Shown: piece after piece, positions 21,440 through 34,380 of the stretch
Layout of the letters: the number at the start of each line of letters is the position of its first letter
Numbering within the stretch: position 1 is the first letter of the stretch
DNA from: Marsupella aquatica
Taxonomy: Eukaryota; Marchantiophyta
DNA length: 64,000 nucleotides
Direction: 5' to 3'
Assembly: GCA_973895155.1 (NCBI GenBank)
Contig: OZ316897.1
Location: forward strand, 1,922,001 to 1,986,000
Program-made: the position numbers and the translations under genes
Notes under the pieces: generated by a model
What the model saw: only the letters and a program-made list of their open reading frames with translations
Databases searched by the model: none
Told to the model about the DNA's origin: nothing

Positions 21440-23015
21440 AAGTGATTATGACCACAAAGCTTTGGCGACGGGCGTGGTTCGGTGGTTATGTCCACAACGG
21501 AAAGAGACGAGGAGAGACTGGACGGAAAGAGAAGAGAAGAGAAGAGAAGAGAAGAGGGACGGGACAGGCAGAAGGAGGTAAGGCGGGGGCGGTGGGTGGA
21601 TTAGGGGGGGGCGGAGGGGGCGCGTACTCTTACTCCTGTAGGGGGGCGGACGAAGGGAATGAGTCAGGGCGTGGAGATCGTCGTCGACGAGATGCGGAGG
21701 CGACGAGACCACAGACAGAGCGAGACAGAGCGAGACAGAGCCAGGACCAGAGGACGGAGAGCAGGGGCAGAGGCAGAGGAGAGGAGAGGAGAACAGAGGA
21801 GAGCAGGACGAGGTGAGAGATCGTTGTCCCACGTCTTGTTTCGGGAAATCGAGGATTGGCATTTTGTCTGGAAGGTATCGCGAGAGCACCCCGAGCATGG
21901 ACTCCTCCGCTGATGCTGCTGAAGCTGTCCGCGGTGCCCCTTGTCTGCTGCTGCGGCTGCTGCCATCATCATTGTCTCGTTTGATTCCCTCCCTCGTGCG
22001 TCCTCGGATTGCTGCCCCGCACTGGCGCAAAGCTTGAATGCCGGATTGCCGTGCTCTCGCTGCATTCAAAATCTCTCCGCCTCGCTCACTTTGGTGAAAT
22101 CTAATTCTGAGCTCCTCGTGTGAGCGAAGAGGAGAGAGGGAGGGGTGGGGAAGAAGACGACGCTGCGAGGCGGATTTGGGTCGTGAGGCGTCTGTGATTT
22201 GGGTGGGTCGGACATTGGAGCAACCGCCATTGGTGTGCGCTGCGTCCCGCTTTTGGGTTTCTCGCTCACTTGTGTGCATTGCACGGAGGCTGGTGGCGGT
22301 GGTTGTGTGGTGGTCGTCCACCTCTGCGCGCATCCGTTTCTCTTGCTTTTCTTGCGACGCGTGGAGAGTGGTCCATCGTATTTCCTTGCACTCTGCTCTG
22401 CGCAGTTGTGTATGGTTTCTCTCCTTTGATCATCGTACCCATCATTCCACCGATTATTGCGTAGTGTGATTCCACCGGTTTTACCGATTGCTTTTGTGTG
22501 AGTCCGTCCCCTTCGGAATTGTTATGAGGAGCAGCAGTGCCTCCTCCACCTCCTCCTCCTCAGGCGTCGGTTTTCCTCCCGGGTGAGAAGAGAGACCGAA
22601 CCAACGGACGACGTCATCTACATTGTCATGTTGAGTTATCTATCGCTCGATCTTTGTCAACGAAAGAAAGGGGAAGTTGCCAAGTGGTCAGATTTTTAGA
22701 GCGAAGGAGCTGAAGAGAGGGAGAGCATTGCGGCATTGTGTTCTTAATCGTCAGGGCAAACTCTTTCTAGGCTCCTTAAACGCTGAGGCTGCGGAGCAGT
22801 CAACGTGGACGGTATTACTGAGATAGGGGTTTAGCCACAGTGAAGCAAACAGTCAGCAGCGAGAGTGGAAGGGCCCTTGCAGGTGGTGGTGGTTTGTGGA
22901 TTTATGATTGTGTAGTCTTATATTCTGAAAATACACTTCCTTCAGAGAGGAGTAGACTGGACGTAGGACTGGTTGCGGACAGGCGGCCTAATCGCTGAAC
23001 GATTCGTCGTCCGAG
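21440..23015 (+). promoter_or_regulatory. Purine-rich, CG-rich upstream region of KAS III
   Basis: This stretch contains an AGAAG-type pentanucleotide microsatellite (about 21523-21557) and long GA-, CT- and GC-rich segments ending at the KAS III ATG. Long frames on both strands (up to 295 codons on the minus strand) are low in complexity and are not credited as genes. It most likely holds the promoter and long 5' UTR of KAS III. I see no clear TATA box. Confidence 0.45.
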
Positions 23016-26000
23016 ATGTCAGGAGCAATTGCAACCTCGCTTCCCGTGACGAGGGGCCTCCAAGGTCATCGTGTCTCTTTCCCGAATTTCTCTCGCTCAT
23101 CCAACAACAGGGGCCCAAGCAGAGTGTTCCTTCCTGTTACCGATGAAATTCGCTCCAGACACAATCCGGCAATCTCGACTGGATGGAATGTGGTGAAAAG
23201 TTCAAGTATTCTTGAAGACACGACTGCCGGTCGGGCTCCGTCGGCCTCTCCTACTCCGAAGTAAGTGCGTTTCTTGGAATCCTTGGGATTTCTACTTCTC
23301 CCAGAATTCTTTTTCTGCGAGGATGACACTACACGAAGGAAAATCAAAGTAGCAGGCAAGGCTTATGATTTATCCACCTGCTGCACGGGGTTTTTCCAGG
23401 GCATTGAAATGGCTTTCGTTCTTACCACAAGACGTGGAAGAATCTAAAGGCCAAAGGACCTCAATTGGATTGTGTGACCACAAAATTAAGATGATGCTTG
23501 GAGAGAATCAGAAGTTCCTTTTTGGAGGGAAGGGACCTGGCAAATATTCTACTGACTCAACTGTAGTTTTCTGGGAAGCGTGAATCCTTTCCACTGACTA
23601 TAGTCCTTCCATTGTAGTTACACTTATCGCAGGAATGAACTGAGCTGGGTGGTAGTCAACGTACACCTGTTGCATTCTTTGCCGTCGTTTGGTAAAATGT
23701 GTATTCGAAAGACCCTAGTTTAGACTTTTCCGAGGGGCTTTGTGGGTGTGGCAGGATGATATTGACTGCCGTTGCAGTCAGTCTTGGTGTCAGTATTCTG
23801 CCAAAGATTGAATTCTTTAAGAAGAGTGTCCCGGTGAAGTTTAGGGTCATTATGAAAGCCTAATTTGACGAGTTGGAGTTTGAATTCCGACTTGTTCGAT
23901 GCAAATTAATGGGACATTGTTATGAAGGCTTTCAAAACTTGTTCCTGTGCTTGTTTGATCTGTGGCCTGATCAGGGAGTTAGTGGTATTTTTCCTCCAGG
24001 CGTGTTGGACGAGGATCCAAGCTGATTGGCAGTGGCTCAGCTGTCCCAAAGAAGGTGATAACAAATGATCAGTTGTCAGAGTTCGTAGAGACGTCTGATG
24101 AATGGATTCGCGTTCGGACTGGCATCCGAAATCGTCGCGTACTGTCAGGTGAGCTTCTCCAAATTCAGAAACAAACCGGATGGATCACTCATCCCTGAAG
24201 ATTTTCTGTCGTGTGGGGTAATTCGTGCAAGTGTTATCAACAAATTCATACGAAGATGCAAGGTTTCCCAATCTGACGCTCGAATTCTTGACTGTAGAGG
24301 ACGAGACTGTGACGAGCTTGGCAGTTGAGTCATCGAAAAAGGCGCTGGAAATGGCAAAAGTGAATCCTGAAGATGTGGACTTAATACTATTGTGTACTTC
24401 CACTCCAGATGACCTTTTTGGCAGTGCCCCAGAGGTACACTTTGTTCATCATTTTCAGATAAGAAAGTCGAGGGGATGTAGGTGTGTACGAGGAAGATGG
24501 TTGTTCGAAGGTCGATTAGTTTCCCAGGGGAATTGCTGACATGAAATTCATGTCTAGATTTTAGCTCTAATCTGGTCTATCTGACTGCCTACCTGCCCAG
24601 TCATCACCCAGATGTCTTCTAGTCCCTGTCCTGAATTTTCAGGTTCTGACAGCAAGATTGCTCTTACTTTCAGGTGCAGAGAGAGCTGGGTTGTTCAAAG
24701 GCCTTGGCATTTGATTTGACAGCCGCTTGTAGCGGCTTCGTCTTAGGCCTCGTCACTGGAACCCGCTTCATCAGAGGTACGAGAGAGTGATTACTGGACA
24801 TTCTTCTACTTCTAGTCTGGCTGGCAGTGTCCATCTTTGGCGTGCCGTAAGTGACAGGAATAACCAACCAAACACGCCTGTGATTACAGGAGGAGGCTTT
24901 AAGAATGTCTTGGTGATCGGTGCTGATGCTCTGTCTAGATATGTAGACTGGAGCGATAGAGGAACTTGTATTCTCTTTGGAGATGGAGCTGGTGCATTGG
25001 TCTTACAGGTACAAGAATCGGAGCTGCTGTGTGTGATCTGAAATTAATATTTACCTGTAATACAGCATGTTTCTTGAACTTAGGGTTCCGCATTTGGTTA
25101 TATTCCTTGGTCAGTTACGGCTGGACACTATATGCCTGTGGGGTTCATCATATCAGCCAGGATATTCAGTATCTTGTCTGATTGTGGCAGGCTTCTGATG
25201 ACGACCAGGACAGTTTACTCGGATTCGACTTGCACAGTGATGGGAATGGACAAAAGTAATTGCTCTCTTACTTCTGGACTCTTCCTGTGACTGTTGGAGT
25301 GAGTGAGGTGATCGTTTAATTAAGAAAAAACTCTGGTTGTCCAAAGAACCTTTGTTTCGATCGTATCCGTTTCTAAACTGTTCTCATTCAGAGACTACTT
25401 TTTGGGAAGGGACTAGCCAATATAGAGTGAGCAGATTGACCTCAGTGAGAATGCATCACCTCGAAAGCAAGTACTACCGGATTCAAGTGACGAGGGTTTG
25501 GCTCGAATGACTTTAATTCTAATTCATCTGGTTTGACTAATTCTATTTGCAGGCATTTGAGTGTGCGTGTTCAATCTGAATCGCCAGCGCCCACCACAAA
25601 CGGGGCAGCAACCAATGGGCATTTAAAGCGGCCAGGAAAAGCATCTATCAATTGTCTCCAGATGAATGGGAAAGAAGTTTTCCGCTTTGCAGTAAAGTGT
25701 GTCCCACAGGTTGTGGAAGGTGCACTCGAAGAAGCAGGTCTTACCGGAGCAAATCTGGACTGGTTGCTCCTCCATCAGGTAATGTTCTGAGCACTTCACA
25801 ATCGCTAGAGCGTCGGTTTGTAACACGTTGTCTTTGACTAATTGAATTATTAGGGGTTTGTCGCTGACCAACCGTAGCCGCGGCATTGTGGTTGAATTTT
25901 CTCCGAAGGGTTGTAGAGAATCACTAGCCAAGATTCTTGACTTAAAGTTTCCTCACTCGCGAAGCAAACTGATCAACTTTCAAGGGAGGCATGGATAGAA

Positions 26001-26257
26001 TCATCGAAGCTGAATTATTGTCCACATGGTTGCAGGCAAATCAAAGGATATTGGATTCCGTTGCTGATCGCTTACAAATTCCAGCAGAGAGAGTGATAAG
26101 TAATCTGGCCAATTATGGAAATACCAGTGCTGCTTCTATTCCCCTTGCCCTGGATGAAGCTGTTCGAAGTGGCAAAGTGCAACCAGGTCATATAGTAGGC
26201 ACTGCTGGCTTTGGTGCGGGTCTCACCTGGGGCTCTGCTATAGTGAAGTGGGGTTGA
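23016..26257 (+). CDS. KAS III: Chloroplast 3-oxoacyl-[acyl-carrier-protein] synthase III
   Basis: Starts plastid fatty-acid synthesis by condensing acetyl-CoA with malonyl-ACP. Eight exons splice in frame: 23016-23260, 24000-24148, 24298-24434, 24674-24776, 24890-25008, 25191-25255, 25553-25778 and 26036-26257, giving 421 residues. The first ~90 residues are Ser/Arg-rich, typical of a plastid transit peptide, and the mature enzyme begins near [10 protein letters not shown]. The catalytic triad is complete: Cys196 in TAACSGF, His347 in LLLHQANQR (split by the last intron) and Asn377 in [22 protein letters not shown] at the C terminus matches the plant family closely. All introns are GT-AG. 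It is a single nuclear gene with no functional link to its neighbours, and it is intact. Confidence 0.96.
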
Positions 26258-29200
26258 ACAACGTGAAGGACTGACATTAGCAACTAATATTGTCCAGGAG
26301 GCATGGGTGACGAAGCAAACCGAGCAAAGGGATTCATAATTTGTAGTTCTGGGCCTTTGACATGCTTCCGAAGGACTGCCGCACAGTTACACATGTCAGA
26401 AACAAGTGGGAATTAAGTAACCCATGGAAGGCTCAGGTTTGATACAACAAAATTGAGACCATTACACAATTTTGGTTCGAAAGTGTTCATTGTTGCTCAG
26501 GATGCTGGGGGAGAGTTCCTGTGCTGTTACACGAGTGAGTTTTAGAGAGCTCTGGGTATGCAGCCCACGTGATGAGTACATTTCTAAAAAGTCCTATCAC
26601 CCGTTGGAGAGTATTATCTGCAACATACCTATATCCATCAAAGCGTGGATTTGTCGCTGACAACTGGATATGATCTTAGGGAGAGCATAGGCCTTTTAAG
26701 AAGCATACCGGGTATTTGTTTAACGATTGGCACCTTTGGAGTTTGTCTCCGTATTTATGGCGAGTATGCACATTAGGTGCAACGTTAGTGGGACGATCTT
26801 AGCGCATCCAATGTAGTCTTGGTTTGTTTAGTATAAAGCAGCACTACTTTGTTTTGGAAACACCTCATTTTGGTGACCTCACAGTGCAAAGAGCCAGCCT
26901 CTGGTTCGCAGATGCGATGTATTCTCAGAGGTTGCTGGACATGTCATGACCTGCTGTTTCAACCTTGCCAGTGTTGACCAAGCCGCAGTACTTCGCACCA
27001 TCCTCCGTAATGTATTTCAAATAAATTTTAGATCTTCCACCCCCAGCAATTTTGCTACTCTTGGTGTCTGTTCCGTAAGTAGGGTATTGAATTGAAGTGA
27101 ATGCTTCTCGGAGGTGCAATTTTGAAAATCTCTCTTACAGGAAAGCTTACTCCAACTGGCTGAGCTGCACAAGCAGAAGTGCAAGGTAAAAGTACTCATG
27201 GCTATGGAAGTACATGGTCCTGATCATTAAACTTGTGTGCAAGAAGCATAGGATAACGTGGTGGGAAGAAACATCTCCTCCGTATTTGACAATATCCTCC
27301 TTAAATAGGCCCAGTTCATACGTTATAGAAACAACGCCCATTTCACTAAATTCGAGCGCCATGTGCCATATGGACTTCACTCGCGCAAAGAGTGTCGCTC
27401 AAACCCTCCATTGGAGGAGCACCACTGTAAGTCCCAGGGTACCGACTTGCAGAAGGCATAAGATCAATACAGAAGACTATTTCAGAGTTAGCGCGCGTGT
27501 TTCCTCATCTCCTTGCGTACCAGTCCTTAATGGAGAGGATCAAGCGAGAATCAAGTCTTCACACAAAGAGGGGCATTTCCAATGCTGGAAACTGTTTAGT
27601 TCAAAGCTCACCGCCATCAAAAAGGTCAATTTGAGCTGCGGTTTTGTATTTCAAGTCTCCATTTCATAAGCCCGTGGTGGGGTCCTACGTTCAGATAAGT
27701 TGGAGTTGAGTCATCAGACCATTCGTTTAATTCAAGTTATTGGACAGGAAATTAAGTGGAGTCCCACCGGAAAATTACTTCCTTGGGAAATAGGTAGAGA
27801 AGTAGGATAAGAATAATCGTTTCCCAACAAATGAGACTCAAAAGAATAAGGATGCAAACTTCTCCATAAGATTTAAAACTAACGTCAACTTGGAGGCTTC
27901 CTAATTTGGGACCCTACCATTTCCGCAATGACCAGGTTTATCACGAACCTCAAATGCATGGACTCAACTGTTTAGGTTGAGACGTCAGCGATGATGTTGG
28001 CTGCGCCAGCAGCCAGGCCCGCAGCCAGGCCATCAATAGAATGGAGAATATTGAAGTGAGAGTCCAATCGCTCAGAAATGAGAACGGGACAAACTCTGCA
28101 TACTCTTTAACGAGAACCTTTAAACTGTAACCAATTCCCAAAACGGGAAACAATCATTTGAGTAAGAGGTACATTAGCTCTGATGAAAGATGCTCTCACA
28201 GCCTCCGATTTATCGCCCAGACCTGGCACTTTGCAAACTCAAGTCATAACTCCTTTGCCACAAATTGTTGCCATGATTGCATCATACATGCCTTTCGTGT
28301 CCGGCAAGCTTTGGAACTAGTGTTGAATCCGAGGTTTTGTTACATGTAAACCAAAAGCAGCGAAACGTCAGGCAGCATTCACTAAGTCAATGTGGACGTA
28401 TGTCCCGCCCTCCCTCGTCTCGAGACATGAACTGAATTTCTCAGACAGCATAGATGGTCTGTGGTACTAGCGTTTAACCTGTCCCAACTGCGTATCGATT
28501 GAGTCAATCCTAAATGATTGACAAGCATCTTCTGGGCCTTCAAAAACAAGGCAGGACCGAGGGCAGGACTAGCAGTCTCTCGTCTTCTCGCTTTCTATAG
28601 TGCTCGGAAACATACAGTACTTAGTTTTGGGTCAGTATTATCATGAGTTTCCTTGGATAAGTATTTATCATGACTTTGAACAACAAGTTCTGATTCCTGA
28701 GGGAAAACCAAGCCAGAGAGGCAAACAATGGTTAGGAAGCTAGGGGAAGAAACAGAATTTAACAAATAGCTTAGTGAAATTTTGAGTGACCATAGACACT
28801 TTACTTTCTTGTTTAGTGTGGTATGAAAGAAGAAGTTAGTCACAAAGAAGATTGTCTCCCTCTAATCATTAAGGTCATCGACATGATAGGTAATCATTAG
28901 TGTCCGCATTTGTCGGAGGGAGCAAGCAAAATGTTACACCGACAATTTCTGCTAGAGTTTGATAGGCCTAAAATCCTCACTTCCATATGAATTCGACCAG
29001 AAAAGCGCAGCGACTGTAGACGAGGTGCCCGGAAAGATCTGAAGTCGATGTGCAGGAAACTCCGAGAATGAACAGCGATGTACGTTGGAAAGTGAGGAGA
29101 GCAATGCTTACAGCACACTGAACAAATTGTTCCACGGATTCAAATACCGGCACCTGGATCGATCCCAATTATAGCAGTCAAAGCGAAAAGCATATATCAC

Positions 29201-29460
29201 AACTACATTTGTTGTTGTCATCGTCAAGGAGAAAGATGCGGCGAGTACAAAAAGACTGTGACCATGATCCAACAGCCGAATACTCGCCCACTGAGGGTCA
29301 ACTAGAATGATAATTTAATATGCTCGCTTGCAATAGAAGGTTGTGCCGTCGTCTTTGCATGGGAGAACTTTCACGTAGAGCTGTGTCTCGCAGCACCTCG
29401 GATACTCTAGCAACGTCGTTTCCAAAGCTCGTGTCTATGGCGGTTTTAATGATTGTGATT
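26258..29460. other. Largely gene-free stretch after KAS III
   Basis: This holds the KAS III 3' UTR and then about 3 kb in which I cannot name any gene. One minus-strand stretch near 26925-27067 looks protein-like (listed separately). A possible small plus-strand exon at 27141-27185 (after TCTCTTACAG, before GTAAAAG) encodes ESLLQLAELHKQKCK but has no partners I can find. Confidence 0.4.
26925..27067 (-). CDS. Possible terminal exon of an unidentified protein
   Basis: On the minus strand, after an acceptor-like ACGGAACAG, 47 codons run to TGA. They contain KIAGGGRSKIYLKYITEDG and GLVNTGKVETAGHDMSSNL. The composition is like real protein rather than translated repeat. I do not recognise the family and found no convincing upstream exons, so this may be a pseudogene relic or chance. 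Confidence 0.2.
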
Positions 29461-29469
29461 GTCTGGTCG

Positions 29470-31150
29470 ATACGAAAAAAAAGTACCAATCTACTAAAAA
29501 GGGAGTACAATAGAACAAAAGCAAGATGTCAAGGTGGCATAAAACAGAAAACACCTAGAGGCAAAATTAAGGAGCAATTTACTAAAAAGGACAAAAACAA
29601 AGTAGAATGGATTAAAAGCAAAAGAGGTCCAGGTGGCATAAAACAAAAAACTCAAATCTGAAGGCAAATCGTCACTCCAAAAACCTAGGAACCTGTAGAC
29701 AGACCAATTTTCTAAAAAGGGCTAAGCAAGGTACAATGGAAATGAATGCAAAAGACTTCCACAGAGCACCCTCCTGCAAATGCAAATTCCAAAAACCTAG
29801 AGGCAAAATTAAGGAGCAATTTACTAAAAAGGACAAAAATAAAGTAGAATGGATTGAAAGCAAAAGAGGTCCAGGTGAAATAAACACAAACTCAAATCAA
29901 AGGGCAAATGGTAACTCCAGAAACCTAGAAACTGGTGGACGAAACAATTTACTAAAAAGGGCTAAGCAAGGTACAATGGAATAAAAGCAAAAGACGTCCA
30001 GGCTGGGAGCACTTACCTACAAATTTAAAACTCCAAAACCTAGAGCCAAAATGACCAATGCACTGTCTACTGAAAGGGCCAAAACAAATTAGAATGGATT
30101 GAAAGCATTAAAAGCGAACGATGTCCCAGGTGGCATAAACACAAAATTCAAAGAGGGCAAATGCTAACTCCAAAACTCTTAGAATATGCAGATGGACCAA
30201 TTTACTAAAAAGGTCCAATCAAAGTACAATGGAATAAAAGCAAAAGAGGTCCACATAGCACTCACCTGAAAATCCAAGCTCCAAATTAAACCCTAGAGGT
30301 AAAACTAATAATCAATATATTAAAAAGGGACAAAAACGAAGACACTACAATGAGTAAAAGCAAAAGCCAGAGGTCCAGATAGCATAAACACCAAACGCAG
30401 TGAGGGCAAATGCTAACTCCAAAAACGTAGAAACAGGTAGATGGACCAATTTACTAAAAAGGTCTAATCAAAGTACAATGGAATAAAAGCAAAAGAGGTC
30501 CACATAGCACTCACCTGAAAATCCAAGCTCCAAATTAAACCCTAGAGGTAAAACTAATAATCAATATATTAAAAAGGGACAAAAACGAAGACACTACAAT
30601 GAGTAATCGCAAAAGTCAGAGGTCCAGGTAGCATAAACACCAAACGCAGTGAGGGCAAATGCTAACTCCAAAACTCTAGAAACAGGTAGATGGACCAATT
30701 TACTAAAAAGGTCTAATCAAACTACAATGGAATGAAAGCAAAAGAGGTCCACATAGCACTCACCTGCAAATCCAAGCTCCAAATTAAACCCTAGAGGTAA
30801 AAGGACAAATGTATTAAAAAGGGCCAAAAACAAAGGCACTACAACGAGTAAAAGCAAAAGAGCTCCAGGTAGCATAAACACCTCACTCAGTGAGGGCAAA
30901 TGCTAACTCCAAAAACGTAGAAACAGGTAGACAGACTAATCTAGTAAAAAGCCAGGTCTAATTAACAAAGTACAATGGTGCAAAAGCAAAAGAGGTTGAG
31001 AGAGCAAGGCGTACCTGGCAAATGTAAACTCCAAAAATCTAGAGATTAAATGACCAATGTATTCCAAAGGGTCAAAACAAAGTAAAAGCAAAAGAGGTCC
31101 AGGTGGCATAAACACCAAACTCAAAGTGGGTAAATGATAAGTAACTCCAT
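29470..31150. repeat. Tandem array of ~250-bp units, about 6.5 copies
   Basis: Landmark phrases recur at near-constant spacing: CCTAGAGG.AAAA at about 29555, 29799, 30039, 30292, 30540, 30789 and 31040 (240-253 bp apart). Other recurring parts are ATTTACTAAAAAGG, GTACAATGGAATAAAAGCAAAAGAGGTCCA, GGCATAAACAC and GGCAAATG.TAACTCCA. Units near 30180-30700 are most alike; outer ones are more diverged. It is satellite-like and non-coding. Confidence 0.85.
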
Positions 31151-31162
31151 TAAAACCATTTA

Positions 31163-31766
31163 TTTATTTGAACAAAACCTAAACTTTATTGATGCCAAAA
31201 GGAGAAACAATAACCCTGTCTGTGGGGGGGTGACAGGAAAGCAAAAGAAAACAAGGGCCACTTAAAAGAAGGAGCATGCCCATAAAGAAGAAAAAGGAGG
31301 GGAACCTCAATACCAAACCGCCTATGGGGAGGAGACAGATGAGTGAGGAAAGAAAAGCACCCCGGAAGGCGAGTAGATGCCAAGGACAGAGCGAGAAACT
31401 ACCCTAAAGAAAGAACATGAGACTACAATCGGGAGCAAGAAACGAACCATGGGACTGAACCAGCAACCATCGATCTCCCTCTCCGTGGCAAACCTCCATC
31501 ATGCTGAACGCCTCCATATACCTCAAAACTCGTCTCCCTAAAATTGTCATTAATAACCTCTGCTAGAAATCCAGTATCCTCTGTCTCCAATACATGTCTT
31601 GAATACCCCTCTTGCTGAGCCTGATGAGCGACAGAAGCAAGCCATATGCACGACAGGACCTGCCCGAAAAGAACTGTGTGTGCAGAAAAATCAGTGCAAG
31701 TACAACCTGTCCATCCAGACCAAAATTGTAATCTGAGCAAGTCCTCCATGAGCACAAAAGCTGAAG
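31163..31766 (-). mobile_element. Short retroposon insertion (5'-truncated LINE or similar)
   Basis: About 604 bp between two copies of TTAAAACCATTT (31151-31162 and 31767-31778), a 12-bp target duplication. On the minus strand the segment ends with an AATAAAG signal and an A-rich AAATAAAT tail next to the duplication, as retroposons do. It carries one unremarkable minus-strand frame and no recognisable RT motif. Confidence 0.5.
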
Positions 31767-31772
31767 TTAAAA

Positions 31773-33328
31773 CCATTTTTTACTACCTTGTCCCCCAAAC
31801 TGACCAAAATCAGGAACCTGCCCCCCAAACTAATTGAAATGTTAGGTTGACCCCCATTTCATATATGGGGTTACCTTAACCACAGTAGTTAACCCAAGCT
31901 TGGTCCTCATTGGTTGAATGCCATGTGGTGAGGTACTATTGGCCCTGCTTACCCAGGCCAAGAAGGTCCTAACCCGCACAGGCTCCTTCCCATTCCTCCT
32001 GGGTCGACAAACTTTATTCAGGCTCGAAATCCTCTGGGCCAGACATTTATGTTTTGTGTAGGAAAATACTCCAGGTTGTTTACACATTTTGCATATAAAC
32101 AAACTGGAAGAACTTTTGGGATGAGCAATTTGCACAGTGGGGTGTGGTTGTGGGGACAGGGATGTGACTCAGTGGAGGGAAGCAGCGAAGGTGGGAGGGC
32201 AGGGAAGTACGTCAAAAGTACTTGACAGTTGCCACATTAATTTGGGACATGACCATTTTACTATGGCTAGAGATGCTCAGTCGGATCGATTTCCCTGTCA
32301 ATCCAAAAATTGTGATCTTAAAATTATGGGCAAGTAACTACAGACAAAGAAGATTAGCAATGCATCAATGTAGTGAGAGACAAGGAAACCAATATCAGGC
32401 TGCAAAAGAAGCAACTTACAGCAATCGAAGCCTCTAGGATCCACCAAAATTTCCTCCACCAAAATGCACTCTGGTGATCTTCTGTGCTTTCTCAGATTTG
32501 ATAAAGGAAGATTAGCTGTTGACCTTCCATCAATATTACCCGGCTCTATCCCTGGATGTCTGGCAATTGGCAATGGGCCCCTTCTAGATGGAGCTTTACA
32601 AATCCTGACAGTCCTTGATGACCAAATTTATTGGGCCCCTTCTGGATGGAGCTTTACAAATCCTGACAGTCCTTGATGACCAAATTTCTTGGGAACCTTC
32701 TGGATGGAGCTTTACAAATCCTGACAGTGCTCAATGACAACTTTTCTTGGGAATTCGGTACTCTTAAAGCAATCGCTTATTTGCAGGTCTGATCCTGTGT
32801 ATTGTCTGCTACTGATTGCAGGAATTTTTTATCTGACATGCACAAGCTAGCAACTTAGAGCACTTTTCTGTTTGCTGTCTAGAACTTGCTGCCCTGACTC
32901 CCACATCCCCTTCTGCCTCCCTTAGTCAGACACCTTCCCAATCTGCCATAGTGCCCCCAATATACAGCTTGCAGGTCCAAATGTGGTTGCTGCAGCTTTG
33001 TTTACACATACAAAATGTGTAAAACAAATGAGCCTTTTTCCTCCAGAAAAGTGCCAGGGACTTACGAAAGTTGTGGGTTCAGGAGCCTGCTGGCTTTTGC
33101 AAAAGGGAAGGGAGCCGGCCCAGGTTAGGATATTATGGGCCAGGGTCAGAGGCAGGGCCAATCTCGCCTCACCATGCAACATACGACCAATGTGGAGTGA
33201 CAGTGGGTTAAGTATGGGAGTTAAAGTAACCCTTAATATAGGAAATGGGGTCGACTTAGGAATTAAAATAGTTTGGGGGACAAGTTGACAATTTTGGTCA
33301 GTTTGGGGGACAAGTTAATAAAAATCTG
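31773..33328. mobile_element. Fold-back TIR element, ~1.55 kb, with ~320-bp inverted repeats
   Basis: The left end (31777-32100) and the reverse complement of the right end (about 33000-33325) match over roughly 320 bp. Shared blocks include CTTGTCCCCCAAACTGACCAAAA, of which CCCCCAAACTGACCAAAA is exact, then CCCCCATTTC, GGTGAGG, ATTGGCCCTGC, TCCTAACC and GTTTACACATTTTG. The outermost bases resemble those of the 735-bp element at 12178 (TTTACTA then CCCCAAACTGA), suggesting one superfamily. No clear target duplication remains. No transposase is visible in the centre. Confidence 0.7.
32575..32750. repeat. Three tandem 58-bp repeats inside the fold-back element
   Basis: Copies at 32575, 32633 and 32691 share CTTCTGGATGGAGCTTTACA and AATCCTGACAGT. 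The first two are nearly identical and the third has diverged. Confidence 0.85.
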
Positions 33329-33465
33329 TATTGGAAAAGCTACGATGATGAGGAGTTGTGGCCCTTATCAGCACCTGCTAGTAACATATAGATTTAACTC
33401 AGGGAATCCCCCGGCCAGGCTGGCCAGGGGTTTATAGACCGTAACCTTCAATGAAAATACAAAGA

Positions 33466-33989
33466 AAGGTCTACAAGGAGTGTTTACGTTCCACATACCT
33501 TCCACATTGGGAACATATGAAAGGAAGGTCTACAAGGAGTGTTTACATTCCACAAGACCTTCCACATTGGGAGCATATGACAAGCAATAATACCTTGCCT
33601 GGCCTCACTATCAACCAAACAATTTTGTTATGCAACTTCTTTTGCTAGGAGTTGCTTCCCTCATCTACATAATTATCAACCAAACAATCTGGTCATGCAA
33701 CATCTTTTGCTAGAAGTTGTTTACTTCATTTACAGTCTCTTCACATCTGCTGGGTTTGGCGAAACGGACTCTTGTGACAATGCCACCATTCAATTGAGTA
33801 TGCACTGAATCCGACTAATAAGTATCCTCCAGCTTTACAGAATTGACCAGCTCCAACAAGAAATCCCACAAGAAGTAATGCTGGACATCCATCCCAGTGA
33901 ATCCAACTAAGTATCCTCCAGCTTTGCAGGATTGCCATGACTAGCCGAGCAAAGAAATCCCACAAGAAGCAAAGCTGGAAATCCATCCA
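33466..33989. repeat. Cluster of three local tandem duplications
   Basis: 33466-33583 has two 59-bp copies (AAGGTCTACAAGGAGTGTTTAC). 33609-33735 has two ~65-bp copies (TATCAACCAAACAAT, CTTTTGCTAG). 33805-33989 has two ~93-bp copies (TGAATCC.ACTAA, AGTATCCTCCAGCTTT, AAATCCCACAAGAAG). All are direct and adjacent. Confidence 0.8.
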
Positions 33990-34380
33990 AGGGCATGAGT
34001 GAGAAATGGTCGAGAACAAGACTCTGAGTCGAACGTCAGGCATTTCACTGAATGGATTGTAGTTCCATTTTTTTATCTGTGCGATTTTTAAGTTGTGCTG
34101 GGAGTCTCAGTTTTTCTTACACGGAATAAGCTTTCAGTTCAATGCACTTGGAGAAGCTCAGCAAATTGGGAATGGCAGCTAGGTAGTCATTGATGGTGTT
34201 CCTGAGTAATGGCATGACAACTTTCAGGTTCAAGGTCGTCAAGTCATGAAGTTACCAAATAAACTGGTTTGATAACATAATTGAATTCGGTTGCAAACGG
34301 AAAGGAGACCTTTTGTAGGCTACATTTCAGTCAAAATTGTAAACAATGTTATTTGAGTCAATTGAAATGTTTTGAGCAAG

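Noticed and set aside
21446-22333. 295-codon minus-strand frame and overlapping plus-strand frames upstream of KAS III
   Set aside because: They arise from GA/CT-rich and microsatellite sequence, are Arg/Ser/Pro-rich without any domain, and lie where the KAS III leader is expected.
29320-29984. Lys-rich plus-strand frames
   Set aside because: Produced by the ~250-bp tandem repeat; the same peptide phrase recurs with the repeat period.
31423-31776. 117-codon minus-strand frame as a LINE protein
   Set aside because: No RT or zinc-ribbon signature; kept only as part of a retroposon defined by its flanking duplication.
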